Positions 27,492-38,166 are shown, counted from the first letter of the stretch. The stretch: DNA of 64,000 nucleotides from Caulobacteraceae bacterium (GCA_030446805.1 JAUJMO010000001.1:1073241-1137240), one strand, 5' to 3'. A program made the numbers and translations. Notes: generated by a model from the letters alone, not told the origin.

Positions 27492-28280
27492 ATGGTGACA
27501 GGGCCCAAGAGGGTCAAGGCGAGGCGGCGCTTGGACACGGAGGCGGACACCACGACCGACGCCCTGCTGGACGGGCGACTGGCTCTGCGCCAGCCCCGGA
27601 AGGGCTACCGGGCCGGGCTGGACGCCGCCCTGCTGGCCGCCTCCGTGGAGGCCCATGCGGGTGAGCGCTTGGTGGAGGCGGGCTGCGGCGTTGGGGCGGC
27701 GCTGCTGCAGGCGGCGCTGCGCTCCCCGCAGGCGCGGTTCGTCGGCGTCGAGCGGGATCCGGCCGCTCTGGCGTTGGCCCGGGAGAACCTGGCCACGAAC
27801 GCCCTCCACGGGCGGGTCGAGGCGCTGGGAGGCGACGTCGACGAGGGCTTCCGCGCCTTGGCCCTGCCCCTCTTCGACGCGGCGTTCAGCAACCCGCCCT
27901 TCTTCGACGATCCGGGCGCGCTCCGGGCGCCGCACCCCTCGCGGCACGCCGCTTGGATGGCGGACGGCGGACTGGCGAGCTGGACGCGGTTCCTGCTCAA
28001 GTCCGTTCGGGAAGGGGGGCGGATCACCGTGGTGCACCGGGCCGATCGCCTGTCCGATATCCTGGCGCTACTGGGCGAGACCGCCGGGTCTTTCCGGGTC
28101 CGTCCGGTCCACCCGTTCATCGACGCTCCTGCCAAACGGGTGCTGGTGCGCGCCGTCAAGACTGGCCGGGCGCCTTTGGTTCTGCTGCCCCCGCTCGTCC
28201 TCCAAGAGCGCGGCGCGGGTGCGTGGCGGCCCGAGGTGGACGCGCTCCTACGCGGCGCTTCGCTCGAGTGGGGGGTGTGA
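27492..28280 (+). CDS. TrmN6-like SAM-dependent N6-adenine methyltransferase
   Basis: 262 aa from the ATG at 27492; a TTG a little downstream is an alternative. It has an early LRQPRKGYRAGLDAALLAA block, the SAM motif VEAGCGVGAALLQA and the N6-adenine motif NPPFFD near 130, as in tRNA(Val) A37 methyltransferase YfiC/TrmN6. It probably methylates tRNA. The 126 bp after it holds only a repeat-like sequence. Confidence 0.8.
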   Translation: MVTGPKRVKARRRLDTEADTTTDALLDGRLALRQPRKGYRAGLDAALLAASVEAHAGERLVEAGCGVGAALLQAALRSPQARFVGVERDPAALALARENLATNALHGRVEALGGDVDEGFRALALPLFDAAFSNPPFFDDPGALRAPHPSRHAAWMADGGLASWTRFLLKSVREGGRITVVHRADRLSDILALLGETAGSFRVRPVHPFIDAPAKRVLVRAVKTGRAPLVLLPPLVLQERGAGAWRPEVDALLRGASLEWGV

Positions 28281-28406
28281 GCGCTCTTCGCGAAGGCCGG
28301 AAGGACGCACGAAACACCATGGCCGGCCGTCGACCTTCGTGTTCTTTGTGCCTGGTGGCTGTGCTTGGCGAAGCCCCCCGGCCCACCGGTTCAGGGTTGA
28401 GAAGCG

Positions 28407-28763
28407 TTATCGCTCCAGCACGAGTTCGAAGCCGGCGCCGGCGGCCTGAGCGAGCGCCTCAGGCTTCTCGGCCCGGACGCGGACACGGCGGACCCTGGCG
28501 TCATCCAAGCAGGCGCGGGCGAGGCGGTCGGCGAAGGTTTCGACCAGCTGCAGGTGACCGTCGGCCAGGACCGCCGCTGCTGCTGCGACCACCGTCTCGT
28601 AGTTGATCGTCGAGTCCAGCCGGACGTCCAGCTCGAGCTCCGCATCCAGCTCCACATCCACCAGCAAGGGCTGTGTGCGCCCGTGTTCGTGGGCGTGGAC
28701 GCCGATGGCGGCTTCCAGCCTGAGTCCGCGCACGAACACGCGTTGCAGCATCGGCCGGGTCAT
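28407..28763 (-). CDS. folB: dihydroneopterin aldolase
   Basis: 118 aa. It has FVRGLRLEAAIGVHAHE, NYETVVAAAAA, and the LVETFADRLAR block of FolB, which carries the catalytic Glu and Tyr region. It splits dihydroneopterin to the pterin precursor of folate. The ATG overlaps the stop of the SDR gene (ATGA), so the two are coupled. Confidence 0.9.
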   Translation of the reverse strand: MTRPMLQRVFVRGLRLEAAIGVHAHEHGRTQPLLVDVELDAELELDVRLDSTINYETVVAAAAAVLADGHLQLVETFADRLARACLDDARVRRVRVRAEKPEALAQAAGAGFELVLER

Positions 28764-29521
28764 CGGCCGGCGACGTCCGGGGTTCGCCAGGCCAGGTGCT
28801 GACCGGAATCAACGGCGATCATCTGCCCGGTCACGGTGGGCGCTTGCAGGAGAAAGCGGAAAGCCGCCGTGATGTCGGCCAGCTCGACGATCCGTTCCAG
28901 GGGCGTGGCCGCCGCCTCCGCCTCGAACTCCCCGGGAGCCTGGTGGATGCTGGCCAGGGTCGGGCCGGGGCCGATCCCGTTCACCCGGATGCGGGGCGCC
29001 AGCGCCTGCGCCAGGGTTTGCGTCGCGGACCAGAGCGCGGCCTTGCTGAGCGTGTAGCTGAAAAACAGCGGATTGGGCCGCCAGACCCGCTGATCCAGCA
29101 TATTGACCACCAGGCCGGAGCCGTCCGCCGGCATCTCCGCGGCGAAGCTCTGCGCCAGCAGGACCGGCGCGCGAAGATTGGCGTCCATGTGCGCGGCCCA
29201 GCTTTCCCGGGTGATCCCGCCCAAGCCGTCGTCGTCGAAGAGCGAAGCGTTGTTGACCAGCAGGGTCACGGGCCCCAACGCATCCGCGGCGCGGGGAACG
29301 AGGCCCTCGACTTCACTCCAGCTTCCCAGGTCGGCCTGGAGCGCGGCGGCGCGGCCGCCCTTTGCGCGCACGAGCCCCACGACTTCATAGGCCTCCTGAC
29401 GGGAGCTGCGGAAGTGGACGGCGACGTCGTAGCCGGCGTCGGCGGCCGCCAGGGCCAGCGCGCGGCCGATGCGCCGCCCGGCTCCGGTGACGAGAGCCGT
29501 TCCTGGCGCCGCGCCGCTCAC
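28760..29521 (-). CDS. short-chain dehydrogenase, pteridine-reductase/FolM-like
   Basis: 253 aa. The cofactor motif is TGAGRRIG, the TG-x3-R-x-G form typical of pteridine reductases rather than TG-x3-G-x-G. NNAS, the YTLSK catalytic pair and the C-terminal GPTLASIHQ are present, the latter recalling FolM/PTR1. Being fused by ATGA overlap to folB supports a pterin substrate such as dihydrobiopterin or dihydromonapterin. A generic SDR remains possible. Confidence 0.8.
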   Translation of the reverse strand: MSGAAPGTALVTGAGRRIGRALALAAADAGYDVAVHFRSSRQEAYEVVGLVRAKGGRAAALQADLGSWSEVEGLVPRAADALGPVTLLVNNASLFDDDGLGGITRESWAAHMDANLRAPVLLAQSFAAEMPADGSGLVVNMLDQRVWRPNPLFFSYTLSKAALWSATQTLAQALAPRIRVNGIGPGPTLASIHQAPGEFEAEAAATPLERIVELADITAAFRFLLQAPTVTGQMIAVDSGQHLAWRTPDVAGR

Positions 29522-29524
29522 GCC

Positions 29525-29605
29525 TCAGTCGCCGCGGCCGAACTCGTAGAAGTTCAGCCCGACGAACACGGCCAGGAAGATCGCGATGATGAGGATGGCG
29601 CCCAT
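29525..29605 (-). CDS. 26-residue membrane microprotein
   Basis: MGAILIIAIFLAVFVGLN, then FYEFGRGD: a single hydrophobic helix with a short charged end. It ends 3 bp before the SDR start on the same strand. The clean membrane-peptide composition and the fit between genes support it. No homologue is known to me. Confidence 0.5.
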   Translation of the reverse strand: MGAILIIAIFLAVFVGLNFYEFGRGD

Positions 29606-29644
29606 GGCCGGACGGCTTAAACCTGCCGAGCGGGAGGGACAAGC

Positions 29645-30118
29645 TTGAGCCGAGTGAAACGCGCAATGGAGCGCCGGCTGCGGCCCGCGATCCAGATGTG
29701 GGCCCGAGTGACGCGGGGCGCGACCTTGGGAGTCCGGGCCCTGGTCACGGACAGGGACGGCCGCGTGCTGCTGCTGGAGCACAGCTATGTGCCCGGCTGG
29801 CACCTGCCCGGCGGCGGCGTGGACCGGGATGAGACGCCGGAAGCGGCGGCGGCGCGAGAGTTGGTGGAGGAGACCGGCGTGCGGCCGGTCGAGCGTCCGC
29901 GCCTCTTGTCCGTGCACGACAATCGCCGGCGCTTCCGCGGAGACCACGTCCTGCTCTACCGCGTCGAGCGCTGGACGCAGGAGGCGGCCACCTCGCGCGG
30001 CGAGATCCTGAGGGTCGGGTGGTTCAGCCCTGGCGACCTCCCTCCGGGGACCACGCCGGCCACCCGTCGCCGCGTCGCCGAGGCGCTCGGCGGCGGCGAG
30101 CCTGACCCCTTCTGGTGA
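29645..30118 (+). CDS. Nudix hydrolase
   Basis: 157 aa from a TTG at 29645. The Nudix box is [20 protein letters not shown] with ETGV (G-x5-E-x7-RE-x2-EE-x-G). An amphipathic basic N-terminus precedes it. It hydrolyses a nucleoside diphosphate linked to another moiety; the substrate is not evident. It converges with pgsA, 4 bp apart. Confidence 0.88.
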   Translation: MSRVKRAMERRLRPAIQMWARVTRGATLGVRALVTDRDGRVLLLEHSYVPGWHLPGGGVDRDETPEAAAARELVEETGVRPVERPRLLSVHDNRRRFRGDHVLLYRVERWTQEAATSRGEILRVGWFSPGDLPPGTTPATRRRVAEALGGGEPDPFW

Positions 30119-30122
30119 GCCG

Positions 30123-30761
30123 CTACGCCGGCTGCGCCCCGGCCATCTGGCTGCGGGCGGCGCGCCAGTAGATCCAGCCGGTCCACAAGGTCACGGCGGC
30201 GGCGACCCACATCAAGACGTCGGCGGCCACCTCGAAGGGGCCGCGCAGGCCCGGGTCGGACGGCAGTCGCCAGGCGGGCCAGGACGCCACGATCAGCTGC
30301 GCTCCCAAAGCGACCAGTTGCAAGGTGGTCTTCCACTTGGCCAGGGGGGTGACGGGGAACTTGACGCCCCTGCCCGCCCCCACTTCGCGCAGGGCGGAGA
30401 CGAAGAACTCACGAAACAGGATCAGCGCGCCGGGCGCCACAATGTGCGGGTTGGCCCCCAGCGAGCCCAGCCCCAGGATGGTGCCGGCCACCAGGATCTT
30501 GTCGGCGATCGGGTCCAGGATGGCGCCCCAGACCGACTCGGCGTTCCACCGGCGCGCGGCCCAGCCGTCGAAGAAGTCGGTGACCGCCGCCAGCACAAAG
30601 GCCACGAAGCTCCACCGCTGCAGGCCGAACTGGGCCTCGGGCGTCAGGCTGTCGCTCAGGAAGGGGATGTTGCCCGACGCGCCGGCGAGGCAGATGAACA
30701 TCACCAGCCCCAGCACCAGACGCGCGCCGGTGAGCAGGTTGGGCAGGGCGGCCAGGTTCAT
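30123..30761 (-). CDS. pgsA: CDP-diacylglycerol--glycerol-3-phosphate 3-phosphatidyltransferase
   Basis: 212 aa from the ATG at 30761. NLLTGARLVLGLVMF begins the first helix. The CDP-alcohol phosphotransferase motif is DFFDGWAARRW, then GAILDPIADK (D-x2-DG-x2-AR-x8-G-x3-D-x3-D), and FREFFVSALREV follows, as in PgsA. It commits CDP-diacylglycerol to phosphatidylglycerol in the inner membrane. Confidence 0.92.
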   Translation of the reverse strand: MNLAALPNLLTGARLVLGLVMFICLAGASGNIPFLSDSLTPEAQFGLQRWSFVAFVLAAVTDFFDGWAARRWNAESVWGAILDPIADKILVAGTILGLGSLGANPHIVAPGALILFREFFVSALREVGAGRGVKFPVTPLAKWKTTLQLVALGAQLIVASWPAWRLPSDPGLRGPFEVAADVLMWVAAAVTLWTGWIYWRAARSQMAGAQPA

Positions 30762-30861
30762 GCTCGCCTTTTGCGGGCAGGCTTGACGGTTGGCAAGCGG
30801 CGGACGGCTTGACCCTGGGGCGGGCGGGGGGCCTAGTCGGCCGCAAACACCGGAACGCCCC

Positions 30862-32694
30862 ATGCACCGCAGAACCTTCCTGACCGCCGGATCCGCAGTG
30901 TCCGCCTTGAGCTCCACCCCTGCCCTGGCCCAAGCGGTGAACACTGTTGCAACCGGCACGCCGGATGGGCGCCTGCGCGCCCTTCTGGACCGGTTCCACC
31001 AAGCGCAGCTGGAGCGCAATCCGGAGGAGGCCACAGCCGCTGGGCTGGACACGGGCATCCACGCGGCCCGCAAGAGCCGGCTCAACGACCGCTCCCCTGA
31101 GGCGCGGACGCGGCGGCTTGCGGAAGCCCGCCGGGAGCTGGCGCAACTGACCGCCATTCCGCGCGGGCGGCTGTCGCCGGCGGCTCGCGTGGACCAGGAC
31201 GTGGTCCGCTATGCGCTCGAGCGCGAGATCGGCGACATCTCCGACTTCGTCTCCTCGCCCGGTTCGCCCTACGCGCTCAGCCAGCTGACCGGCGCCTATC
31301 AGGGCGGGCCGGACTTCTTGGACAGCCAGCATACCGTCAAGACGCGCGGCGACGCGGAGGCCTATCTCCTGCGCCTCAACGCGCTCGGGACCGCCATCGA
31401 CCAAGACCTCGCGCGGCAGCGCCAGGAAACGGCGGCGGGCGTGATCCCGCCCGATTTCGTGCTGGACATCGCCATCGCCCAAACCGAGGCGCTCCGGGCC
31501 GCGCCCGCCGCCCAAAGCGGACTGGCCCGCTCCGTGGGGCGCCGCGCGCGTGAGGCGGGCGTCGCCGGCGACTGGACCGGCCAGGCGGCCCCGATCGTGG
31601 AACGAAGCGTTTATCCCGCCCTAGATCGGCAACTGGCCGCCTTGAAGGCCCTGCGCGCTCGGGCTCGGCCGGAGCCGGGAGCATGGCGCCTGCCCAAGGG
31701 GCGCGAGCTTTACGCCCGCGCCGTGCAGGCCGCCACGACCACGAACCTGACCCCCGCCCAGATCCACACGCTCGGCCGCGAGCAAGTGCGGGAGATCAGC
31801 GCTCAGATGGACGCCATCCTGCGCGCGCAGGGGCTGACCCAGGGGCCGGTCGGCGCGCGTGTGGTGGAGATGAGCCGCAGGCCGGACCAGCTTTACCCCA
31901 ACACGGACGCGGGCCGGGAGGCGCTGCTGGCCTCGCTCAACGACCAGATCCGGGGGCTGCAGCCCAAGCTGCCCCAGTTGTTCGGAACCCTGCCCAAGGC
32001 CTCCGTCGAGGTCCGGCGCGTGCCCCCCGCCATCCAGGACGGCGCACCGAACGGCTATTATCAGGCGCCCACCTTGGACGGCTCACGGCCGGGCATCTAT
32101 TGGATCAATCTCAAGACGGTGACGGACTGGCCGCGATTCTCCCTGCCCACCCTCACCTACCATGAGGCCAGCCCCGGCCATCACCTGCAGATCACCGTGG
32201 CGCAGGAGAACGAGGCCATCCCGCTGATCCGGCGCACGGCCTATTACAGCGCGCACGGCGAGGGCTGGGCCCTCTACTCCGAGCAACTGGCGGACGAGAT
32301 CGGGGCCTACGCCGACAACCCGCTGGGCCGTTTGGGCTTCCTCCAGGCGCTGCTCTACCGCGCCGCCCGGCTGGTGGTGGACACGGGCCTGCACGACCTT
32401 CGCTGGTCGCGCGAGCGCGCCACGCGCGAGTTCATCGACATCACCGGCTTCCCGGAAGGCCGCGCCGGGCGCGAGGTCGACCGCTACGCGGTCTGGCCCG
32501 GCCAGGCCACGAGCTACAAGGTCGGCCACAACACCTGGCTCCGCTTGCGGGACAAGGCGAAGACACGGCTCGGTTCACGGTTCGACATCCGCGCCTTTCA
32601 CGACGCGGCCTTGGCCGGCGGCTCCATGCCCCTGACGGTGCTCGAACGGGTGGTGGACGAGCACATCGCCGCACGCGCCGGCCAAGCCGCCTAA
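30862..32694 (+). CDS. DUF885 family secreted putative metallopeptidase
   Basis: 610 aa from the ATG at 30862. The N-terminus has a twin-arginine signal (MHRRTFLTAGSAVSALSS, then TPALAQA), with cleavage near 25. The DUF885 signature HEASPGHHLQ is at about 434-443, an HExxx(G)H zinc-type motif, followed by HGEGWALYSEQL. It likely acts in the periplasm as a metallopeptidase, but no substrate is established for most members. It is divergent from pgsA by 100 bp. Confidence 0.85.
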   Translation: MHRRTFLTAGSAVSALSSTPALAQAVNTVATGTPDGRLRALLDRFHQAQLERNPEEATAAGLDTGIHAARKSRLNDRSPEARTRRLAEARRELAQLTAIPRGRLSPAARVDQDVVRYALEREIGDISDFVSSPGSPYALSQLTGAYQGGPDFLDSQHTVKTRGDAEAYLLRLNALGTAIDQDLARQRQETAAGVIPPDFVLDIAIAQTEALRAAPAAQSGLARSVGRRAREAGVAGDWTGQAAPIVERSVYPALDRQLAALKALRARARPEPGAWRLPKGRELYARAVQAATTTNLTPAQIHTLGREQVREISAQMDAILRAQGLTQGPVGARVVEMSRRPDQLYPNTDAGREALLASLNDQIRGLQPKLPQLFGTLPKASVEVRRVPPAIQDGAPNGYYQAPTLDGSRPGIYWINLKTVTDWPRFSLPTLTYHEASPGHHLQITVAQENEAIPLIRRTAYYSAHGEGWALYSEQLADEIGAYADNPLGRLGFLQALLYRAARLVVDTGLHDLRWSRERATREFIDITGFPEGRAGREVDRYAVWPGQATSYKVGHNTWLRLRDKAKTRLGSRFDIRAFHDAALAGGSMPLTVLERVVDEHIAARAGQAA

Positions 32695-32869
32695 GGGGCC
32701 GGCGGCGACCAGATTTTCAGTGGTGAGAACCACCTGAGGCGCCAATCGCCGAGCCCGACCGACCGCTTCGGCCTGAGAAGGTGCCATGCGTGAAGGTCTG
32801 GTCGTCCGCGCGCGGGGCGTCAGCGTCCATGCCCCGAAATGTCGATCCGGTCGCCGTAACGGCGCCGTC

Positions 32870-34732
32870 TCACTTCCGGAAATAGGCGTGTATCCGCTCG
32901 GCGAGCGCCTGGTTCACGCCCTCCACCTTCAGCAGGTCGGGGACGTCGGCGCGCGCGACGCCCCGGGCCGAGCCAAAGGCGTGCAGCAGCGCGCGCTTGC
33001 GGCCGGGCCCCACGCCTTCGATCTCGTCGAGCGGATTCTTCTTGAGGTCGATCGCCCGGCGGGTGCGGTGGGCCCCGATGGCGAAGCGGTGCGCCTCGTC
33101 ACGCAGCCGTTGAAGGTAATAGAGCGCGGGCGAACGCGGCTCCAGCATGAAGGGCTCCTTGTGCGGGAAGAAGAAGCGCTCCAGGCCGGCGTCGCGGTCA
33201 GGACCTTTGGCGACCCCCGCGACGGGGATGTCGTCCACGCCCAGCTCGGCCATGACGCCCAGCGCCGCCGCCAGCTGACCCTCGCCGCCGTCGATCAGGA
33301 CCAGGTCGGGACGCGCCGAGCTCTCGCCGTCCTCCTCCTCCTTGACCAGGCGTGAGAAGCGGCGGCGCAGCACCTCGCGCATCATGCCGTAGTCATCGCC
33401 CGGGACCAGGTCCGTGCTCCTGATGTTGAACTTGCGATACTGATTCTTCTGAAAGCCTTCGGGGCCGGCCACGATCATGGCGCCCACGGCGTTGGTCCCG
33501 CCGATGTGGGAGTTGTCGTAGACTTCGATCCGCTCGGGCATGCCTTCCAGGCCGAAGGTTTCCGCCACCGCGGTCAGGATCTTGCCGGTGGCGGAGCTCT
33601 CCGACAGCCGGCGGCCCAGCGCCTCGCGGGCGTTAGTCAGCGCGTGCTGCACCAGCTCGCGTTTCTCGCCCTTCCTGGGCGCCACGATCTCCGTTTTGCG
33701 GCCGCGCCGCTCGGCCAGGGCTTCGCACAACAGTTCGCGGTCCGGCACATCGTGGGACAGCAGGATCAGCGCCGGGACCGGCTTGTCCTCGTAGAACTGT
33801 CCCAGAAAGGCGTTGAGGATGTCCGCTTCGGAGTCCGTCTTGTCCACCCGCGGGTAGTAGGCGCGGTTGCCCCAGTTCTGGCCGGCGCGGAAGAAGAAGA
33901 CCTGCACGCAGGCCTGACCGCCTTCGGCGTGCAAGGCGAAGACGTCCGCCTCCTCCACCTTTTCGGGGTTGATGGACTGCTCCAGCGTGATGGAGGAAAG
34001 GGCGCGGATGCGGTCGCGCAGGCGAGCGGCCTTCTCGAACTCCATGTCCTCGGCGGCCGCCGTCATGTCTGAGGCCAGGCGGGCCATCACCGCGCGGCTC
34101 TTGCCCTTCAGAAAAGCCGCACACTCCTCGACGTACTCGGCGTAGTCCTCCGGCGCGACATTCCCCTCCACGCACGGGCCCGAGCAGCGCTTGATCTGGT
34201 GCAGCATGCAGGGGCGGGTGCGGGTGGAGAATACGCTGTCGGAGCAGGAGCGCAGCAGAAAGGCCTTTTGCAGCGTCGCCGCCGTGCGGTTCACGGCCCA
34301 GGTGGACGCAAAGGGGCCGAAGTAGTCGCCCTTGAGGGTGTGCGCGCCACGGTGCTTCCGGATCTGCGGAACCGGGTGGTCGCGGCGGATCATCAGCTCG
34401 GCGAAACTCTTGTCGTCGCGCAGCACGACGTTGAAGCGGGGTTTGAGCCGCTTGATCATGTTGGACTCGAGGAGCAGGGCCTCGGTCTCGGTGCGGGTGG
34501 TGACGAACTCCATGGCGCGGGTGAGCGCCACCATGTGCTGGAGCCGCTGGGAGTGGGCGCGACCTTGGGCGTATTGCAGCACGCGCTTCTTGAGGCTGCG
34601 CGCCTTGCCTACGTAGAGCACCTCCCCGCCCTCGCCCAGCATGCGGTACACGCCCGGCGAATCAGGCAGGCGGCGCGTCTCGTCCTTGATCAGGGCGGCG
34701 CCGGTGAGCGGTGGGGAGAGCGTCTCGGACAT
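32870..34732 (-). CDS. uvrC: excinuclease ABC subunit C
   Basis: 620 aa from the ATG at 34732; a GTG 16 codons upstream is possible. GIY-YIG domain at the N-terminus ([23 protein letters not shown]), a UVR motif ([16 protein letters not shown]), the RNase H-like nuclease with [15 protein letters not shown], and tandem helix-hairpin-helix at the end ([18 protein letters not shown]). It makes the dual incisions in nucleotide excision repair with UvrB. The 175 bp downstream holds no gene. Confidence 0.96.
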   Translation of the reverse strand: MSETLSPPLTGAALIKDETRRLPDSPGVYRMLGEGGEVLYVGKARSLKKRVLQYAQGRAHSQRLQHMVALTRAMEFVTTRTETEALLLESNMIKRLKPRFNVVLRDDKSFAELMIRRDHPVPQIRKHRGAHTLKGDYFGPFASTWAVNRTAATLQKAFLLRSCSDSVFSTRTRPCMLHQIKRCSGPCVEGNVAPEDYAEYVEECAAFLKGKSRAVMARLASDMTAAAEDMEFEKAARLRDRIRALSSITLEQSINPEKVEEADVFALHAEGGQACVQVFFFRAGQNWGNRAYYPRVDKTDSEADILNAFLGQFYEDKPVPALILLSHDVPDRELLCEALAERRGRKTEIVAPRKGEKRELVQHALTNAREALGRRLSESSATGKILTAVAETFGLEGMPERIEVYDNSHIGGTNAVGAMIVAGPEGFQKNQYRKFNIRSTDLVPGDDYGMMREVLRRRFSRLVKEEEDGESSARPDLVLIDGGEGQLAAALGVMAELGVDDIPVAGVAKGPDRDAGLERFFFPHKEPFMLEPRSPALYYLQRLRDEAHRFAIGAHRTRRAIDLKKNPLDEIEGVGPGRKRALLHAFGSARGVARADVPDLLKVEGVNQALAERIHAYFRK

Positions 34733-34844
34733 GGTGGTTGAAGATAAGGCGGACGGTTCGCCTGCGAAGGGAGCAGTCACGTCATCGCAAGCGGCTTTAC
34801 AAGCCGGGCGGTTGGGATACAGGCTGGGGGTCGAACGTTAAGGA

Positions 34845-34869
34845 CTCGACGGAGGTGCCCTCCGTCGAG
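34845..34869 (+). other. perfect 11-bp hairpin in the exbD leader
   Basis: CTCGACGGAGG and CCTCCGTCGAG pair around TGC. There is no T-run after it. It sits 19 bp before the exbD ATG with an AGGGAG-like ribosome site just after. It may be a leader structure or an mRNA stabiliser. Confidence 0.5.
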
Positions 34870-34887
34870 CAAGGGAGACTCCCCAAG

Positions 34888-35322
34888 ATGGCGGCCAAGC
34901 TTTCCGGACCCGGCGGCAAGGGCAAGTTCGAACTCGGGCAGAACGCCGACATCAACGTCACGCCCTTTGTGGACGTCATGCTGGTGCTTCTGATCATCTT
35001 CATGGTCGCCGCGCCGCTGGCCACCGTATCCATCCGCCTCGACCTGCCGCCCGCCACGCCCAGCACCTCAGAACCGGAAGAGCCCGTGGTGGTGTCGATC
35101 CAGCGCTCGGGCTCGGTCTACATCGGCGACCAGGAAACCGCGCCGGCCCGGCTCGCGGCTGACCTGAACGCCCGCTTCGGCATCACCCAGGTCACCGAGG
35201 AGCGCGTCTTCGTCCGCGCCGACGAACAGGTCCGCTATGTGGCCTTTATGGAGGTGCTGAACGCGCTTCAGGACGGCGGCTACTACCAGATCGCCCTGAT
35301 CTCCGAGGACTTCAACACCTAG
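34888..35322 (+). CDS. exbD: ExbD/TolR-type biopolymer transport protein
   Basis: 144 aa from the ATG at 34888. One membrane helix after a short cytosolic piece, with INVTPFVDVMLVLLIIFMVA carrying the conserved Asp of ExbD/TolR in the helix, then a periplasmic domain (about 60-140). It couples proton flow to an ExbB/TolQ partner, which is not in this window, so an orphan ExbD. It converges with cheR with 4 bp overlap. Confidence 0.88.
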   Translation: MAAKLSGPGGKGKFELGQNADINVTPFVDVMLVLLIIFMVAAPLATVSIRLDLPPATPSTSEPEEPVVVSIQRSGSVYIGDQETAPARLAADLNARFGITQVTEERVFVRADEQVRYVAFMEVLNALQDGGYYQIALISEDFNT

Positions 35323-36145
35323 GTTCCCGTTCTGGGGCCCTTCGCCCCGGCCTTGCAAGGAAGCGTGAAGAGGCCGCGTCCACCGGGCGCGGCCTCGAAC
35401 ATGTCCGGCGCGTCCCCGACCGATTCGGAGGCGCCCAGCACCAGCACGCCGTCGGGGGCGAGCCTGCCGGCCAGGCCGTGGAGAACAAGGCGCCGAGCCT
35501 CGGGCGTGAGATACATCAGCACATTGCGGCACAGGATCAGGTCGAAGCGGCGCAGCGGCGCCATGTCGTGCAGCAGGTTAAAACGGCGCCACCGCACGGT
35601 CTGGCGCAGCTCCGGCCGAACCCGCCAAGCGTCTTCGGTCTTTTCGAACCAGCGCAGCAACTGCGCGATGGGCAGTCCGCGCTGCACCTCGAACTGGGTG
35701 TAAAGGCCCGCCTTCGCCTTCTGCAGACAACGCTCGCTCAGGTCGGAAGCGCACAAATCCAGCTTCATGCCAGGAAGGTCCGCGGCCAGCATGGCTAGAG
35801 AATAGGGTTCCTGCCCGGTCGCGCAGGCCGCCGACCAGACACGGACAGCCCCGCCCGGCCGTGCGCCCGCGAGGGCCGGGAGCACGGCGTCCCGGAGCAG
35901 GTCGAACACGGAGCGGTCCCGGAGGAACACCGTCTCGTTGTTGGCCAGCGCATCTGTAACCGCGTTCAACAACGCCTCGCCCGGCTGGGCCCGCAACGCT
36001 TGCAGCAGGGCGTCGACGCCCGGCAGATGCTCGGCGTGGGCCACCGCCGCCAGTCGCGTCTCGGCCAGGTAGGCCTGGTCGGGCGGCAGCACCAAGCCCG
36101 AGCGCGCGCCCACGATCTGGGCCAGCACCTCCATGTCGGAGGGCG

Positions 36146-36149
<4 letters not shown>
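35319..36149 (-). CDS. cheR: chemotaxis protein methyltransferase CheR
   Basis: 276 aa. An N-terminal helical domain (about 1-70) and a SAM methyltransferase domain with VWSAACATGQEPYSLAM, and DLILCRNVLMYL later, match CheR. It methylates receptor glutamates. It is translationally coupled to the CheY-like gene (ATGA). No methyl-accepting protein is in this window. Confidence 0.93.
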
Positions 36150-36522
<373 letters not shown>

Positions 36523-36526
<4 letters not shown>

Positions 36527-38166
36527 GCCGCCTGACCCGGCGCGGGAGCTTGGGCGGGCGCATGAAAGGGCGAAGCGAGCGCATCGATGAGCCCGGCGCG
36601 GTCGGATTTGCGCACCACGCGGGCGAAGTCGTCCGTGACCGGGACACGACCGACCGGGAGATCCGTGAGGGCCACGCTGAGCGCGGCCGACCAGCGGCTT
36701 TCCTCCTTGAGGCGCCGCGCGAAGCCCGGGCCCGTCCCGTCCAGGTCGCTCACCACCACGTCGAAATCGGAGCCCTCCGCATGCAGCCGCCAGGCCTCGT
36801 CGGCCGAGGCCGCCGCGGTGACGTCATAGCCCGCGGCCGTCAGCAACGGGGCCATCATGTGCCGGAAGAAGGCGTTCTCCTCGACCAGCAGCACGCGACG
36901 GAGCGGCGGGACCTGGAGCTCCGGCTCCCCCCTGCGCGTGTCGGCCAGGGCCGCCGGTCGGACCAGCGGAAGGCGAACGGTGATGGCCGTGCCTTCTCCC
37001 AGAGTGGAGCGCACGCTCACCCGGCCGCCCATCCGCTCGGCCGCCGTGCGCACGACGTCCAGCCCCACGCCCCGACCCGAGACGGCCGTGGCCTCGGCCC
37101 GTGTGCTGAAGCCCGGGACGAAGATCAGCCGGTGCGCCTGGGCGTCGGTCATGGCCGCAGCCTCCGCGGGGGTGAGCCACCCCCGAGCCGCCGCCGTCTC
37201 CCGAATGGCGTCTGCGTCCAACCCGCGACCGTCGTCGACGATCCGGACCGCGAGGGCGCCGTCCTCCAGCCAAGCCGAGATGTGGATCAGCCCCCGTTCG
37301 GCCTTGCCCACCGCGCGGCGCTCGTCCGGCCACTCCAGGCCGTGGTCCAGGCTGTTGCGCACCAGGTGCGCCATGGAGTCCTTCAAGGAATCGACCACCT
37401 CGCGATCCACCGCGTCCGAGCCGCCGTCCAGCACCAGTTCGACCTTCTTGCCCAGCGCCTGGGAAAGGTCGCGCACGGTTCGCGGCAGGGCCCGCCAGGC
37501 GGCGCCGATCGGCTGCAGCCGCGCGCGCACCACCCCGTCCTGAAGCTCGCCCGTGATCACCGACAAGCGCTGCAAGGGCGCCCGGAGCGCCCCCTCGCGC
37601 AGAGTCGGCAGCAGCTCCAGCATCTGGTCGCGAGTGCGGACCAAGTGCCCGATGCTGTCCGCCAGGCTGTCCAGCACGTCCAGGTTCACCCGGACCGACC
37701 GCTCGGGCTTGGCCGGCTCCGGTGGAGGCGCCTCCGCACTGGCCGCCCGCATGGGCGAGTGGGGCTCGCGTCGCTCTTCCCGCGGAGGCGGAGCCGCTTC
37801 GACCTGAGTGAGGGCGGCGATCAGCGCGCGGTGATCGTCGGCCGGCTCCACGCCCAGGAGCTCGAGGTGGCCCACCGTATCGCGGATGCGGTCCAGCGCC
37901 TGGAGCAACAGGCCCACCATCTCCGGCGTGCAGGCTTCCGGGGTCTCGCGGAGTCGGGCCAGACGGCTCTCCGCCGCGTCCGCCAGCGCCTCGATCCGAT
38001 GCAGGTGCAGAAAGCCGCTGGCGCTTTTCACCGTGTGCACGCAGCGGAACACCGCGTCCAGCGACGCGCGCCGGGAAGGATCGGCCTCCCAGGCGACAAG
38101 CTCCGCCTCCGCCGTCGGCAGGGTATCGGCGGTCTCGAGGAGGAAATCGTCGAGCAGGTCGTCCAT
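36523..38166 (-). CDS. cheA: CheA-like histidine kinase without CheW domain, C-terminal receiver-like domain
   Basis: 547 aa from the ATG at 38166. Domains in order: Hpt (about 1-110) with phospho-His H44 in HTVKSASGF; a Pro/Glu/Ala linker; CheA dimerisation helices (about 165-230); HATPase with AHLVRNSLDHGLE (N box), DDGRGLD, and GRGVGLDVV. After the ATPase ends (TVRLPLVRP), no CheW/P5 domain follows. Instead comes a receiver-like domain (about 425-540): LLVEEN, VVSDLDGTG with an Asp, ALTD and VVRKSDRAG. It is therefore a hybrid kinase that may not couple to receptor arrays. Confidence 0.85.
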
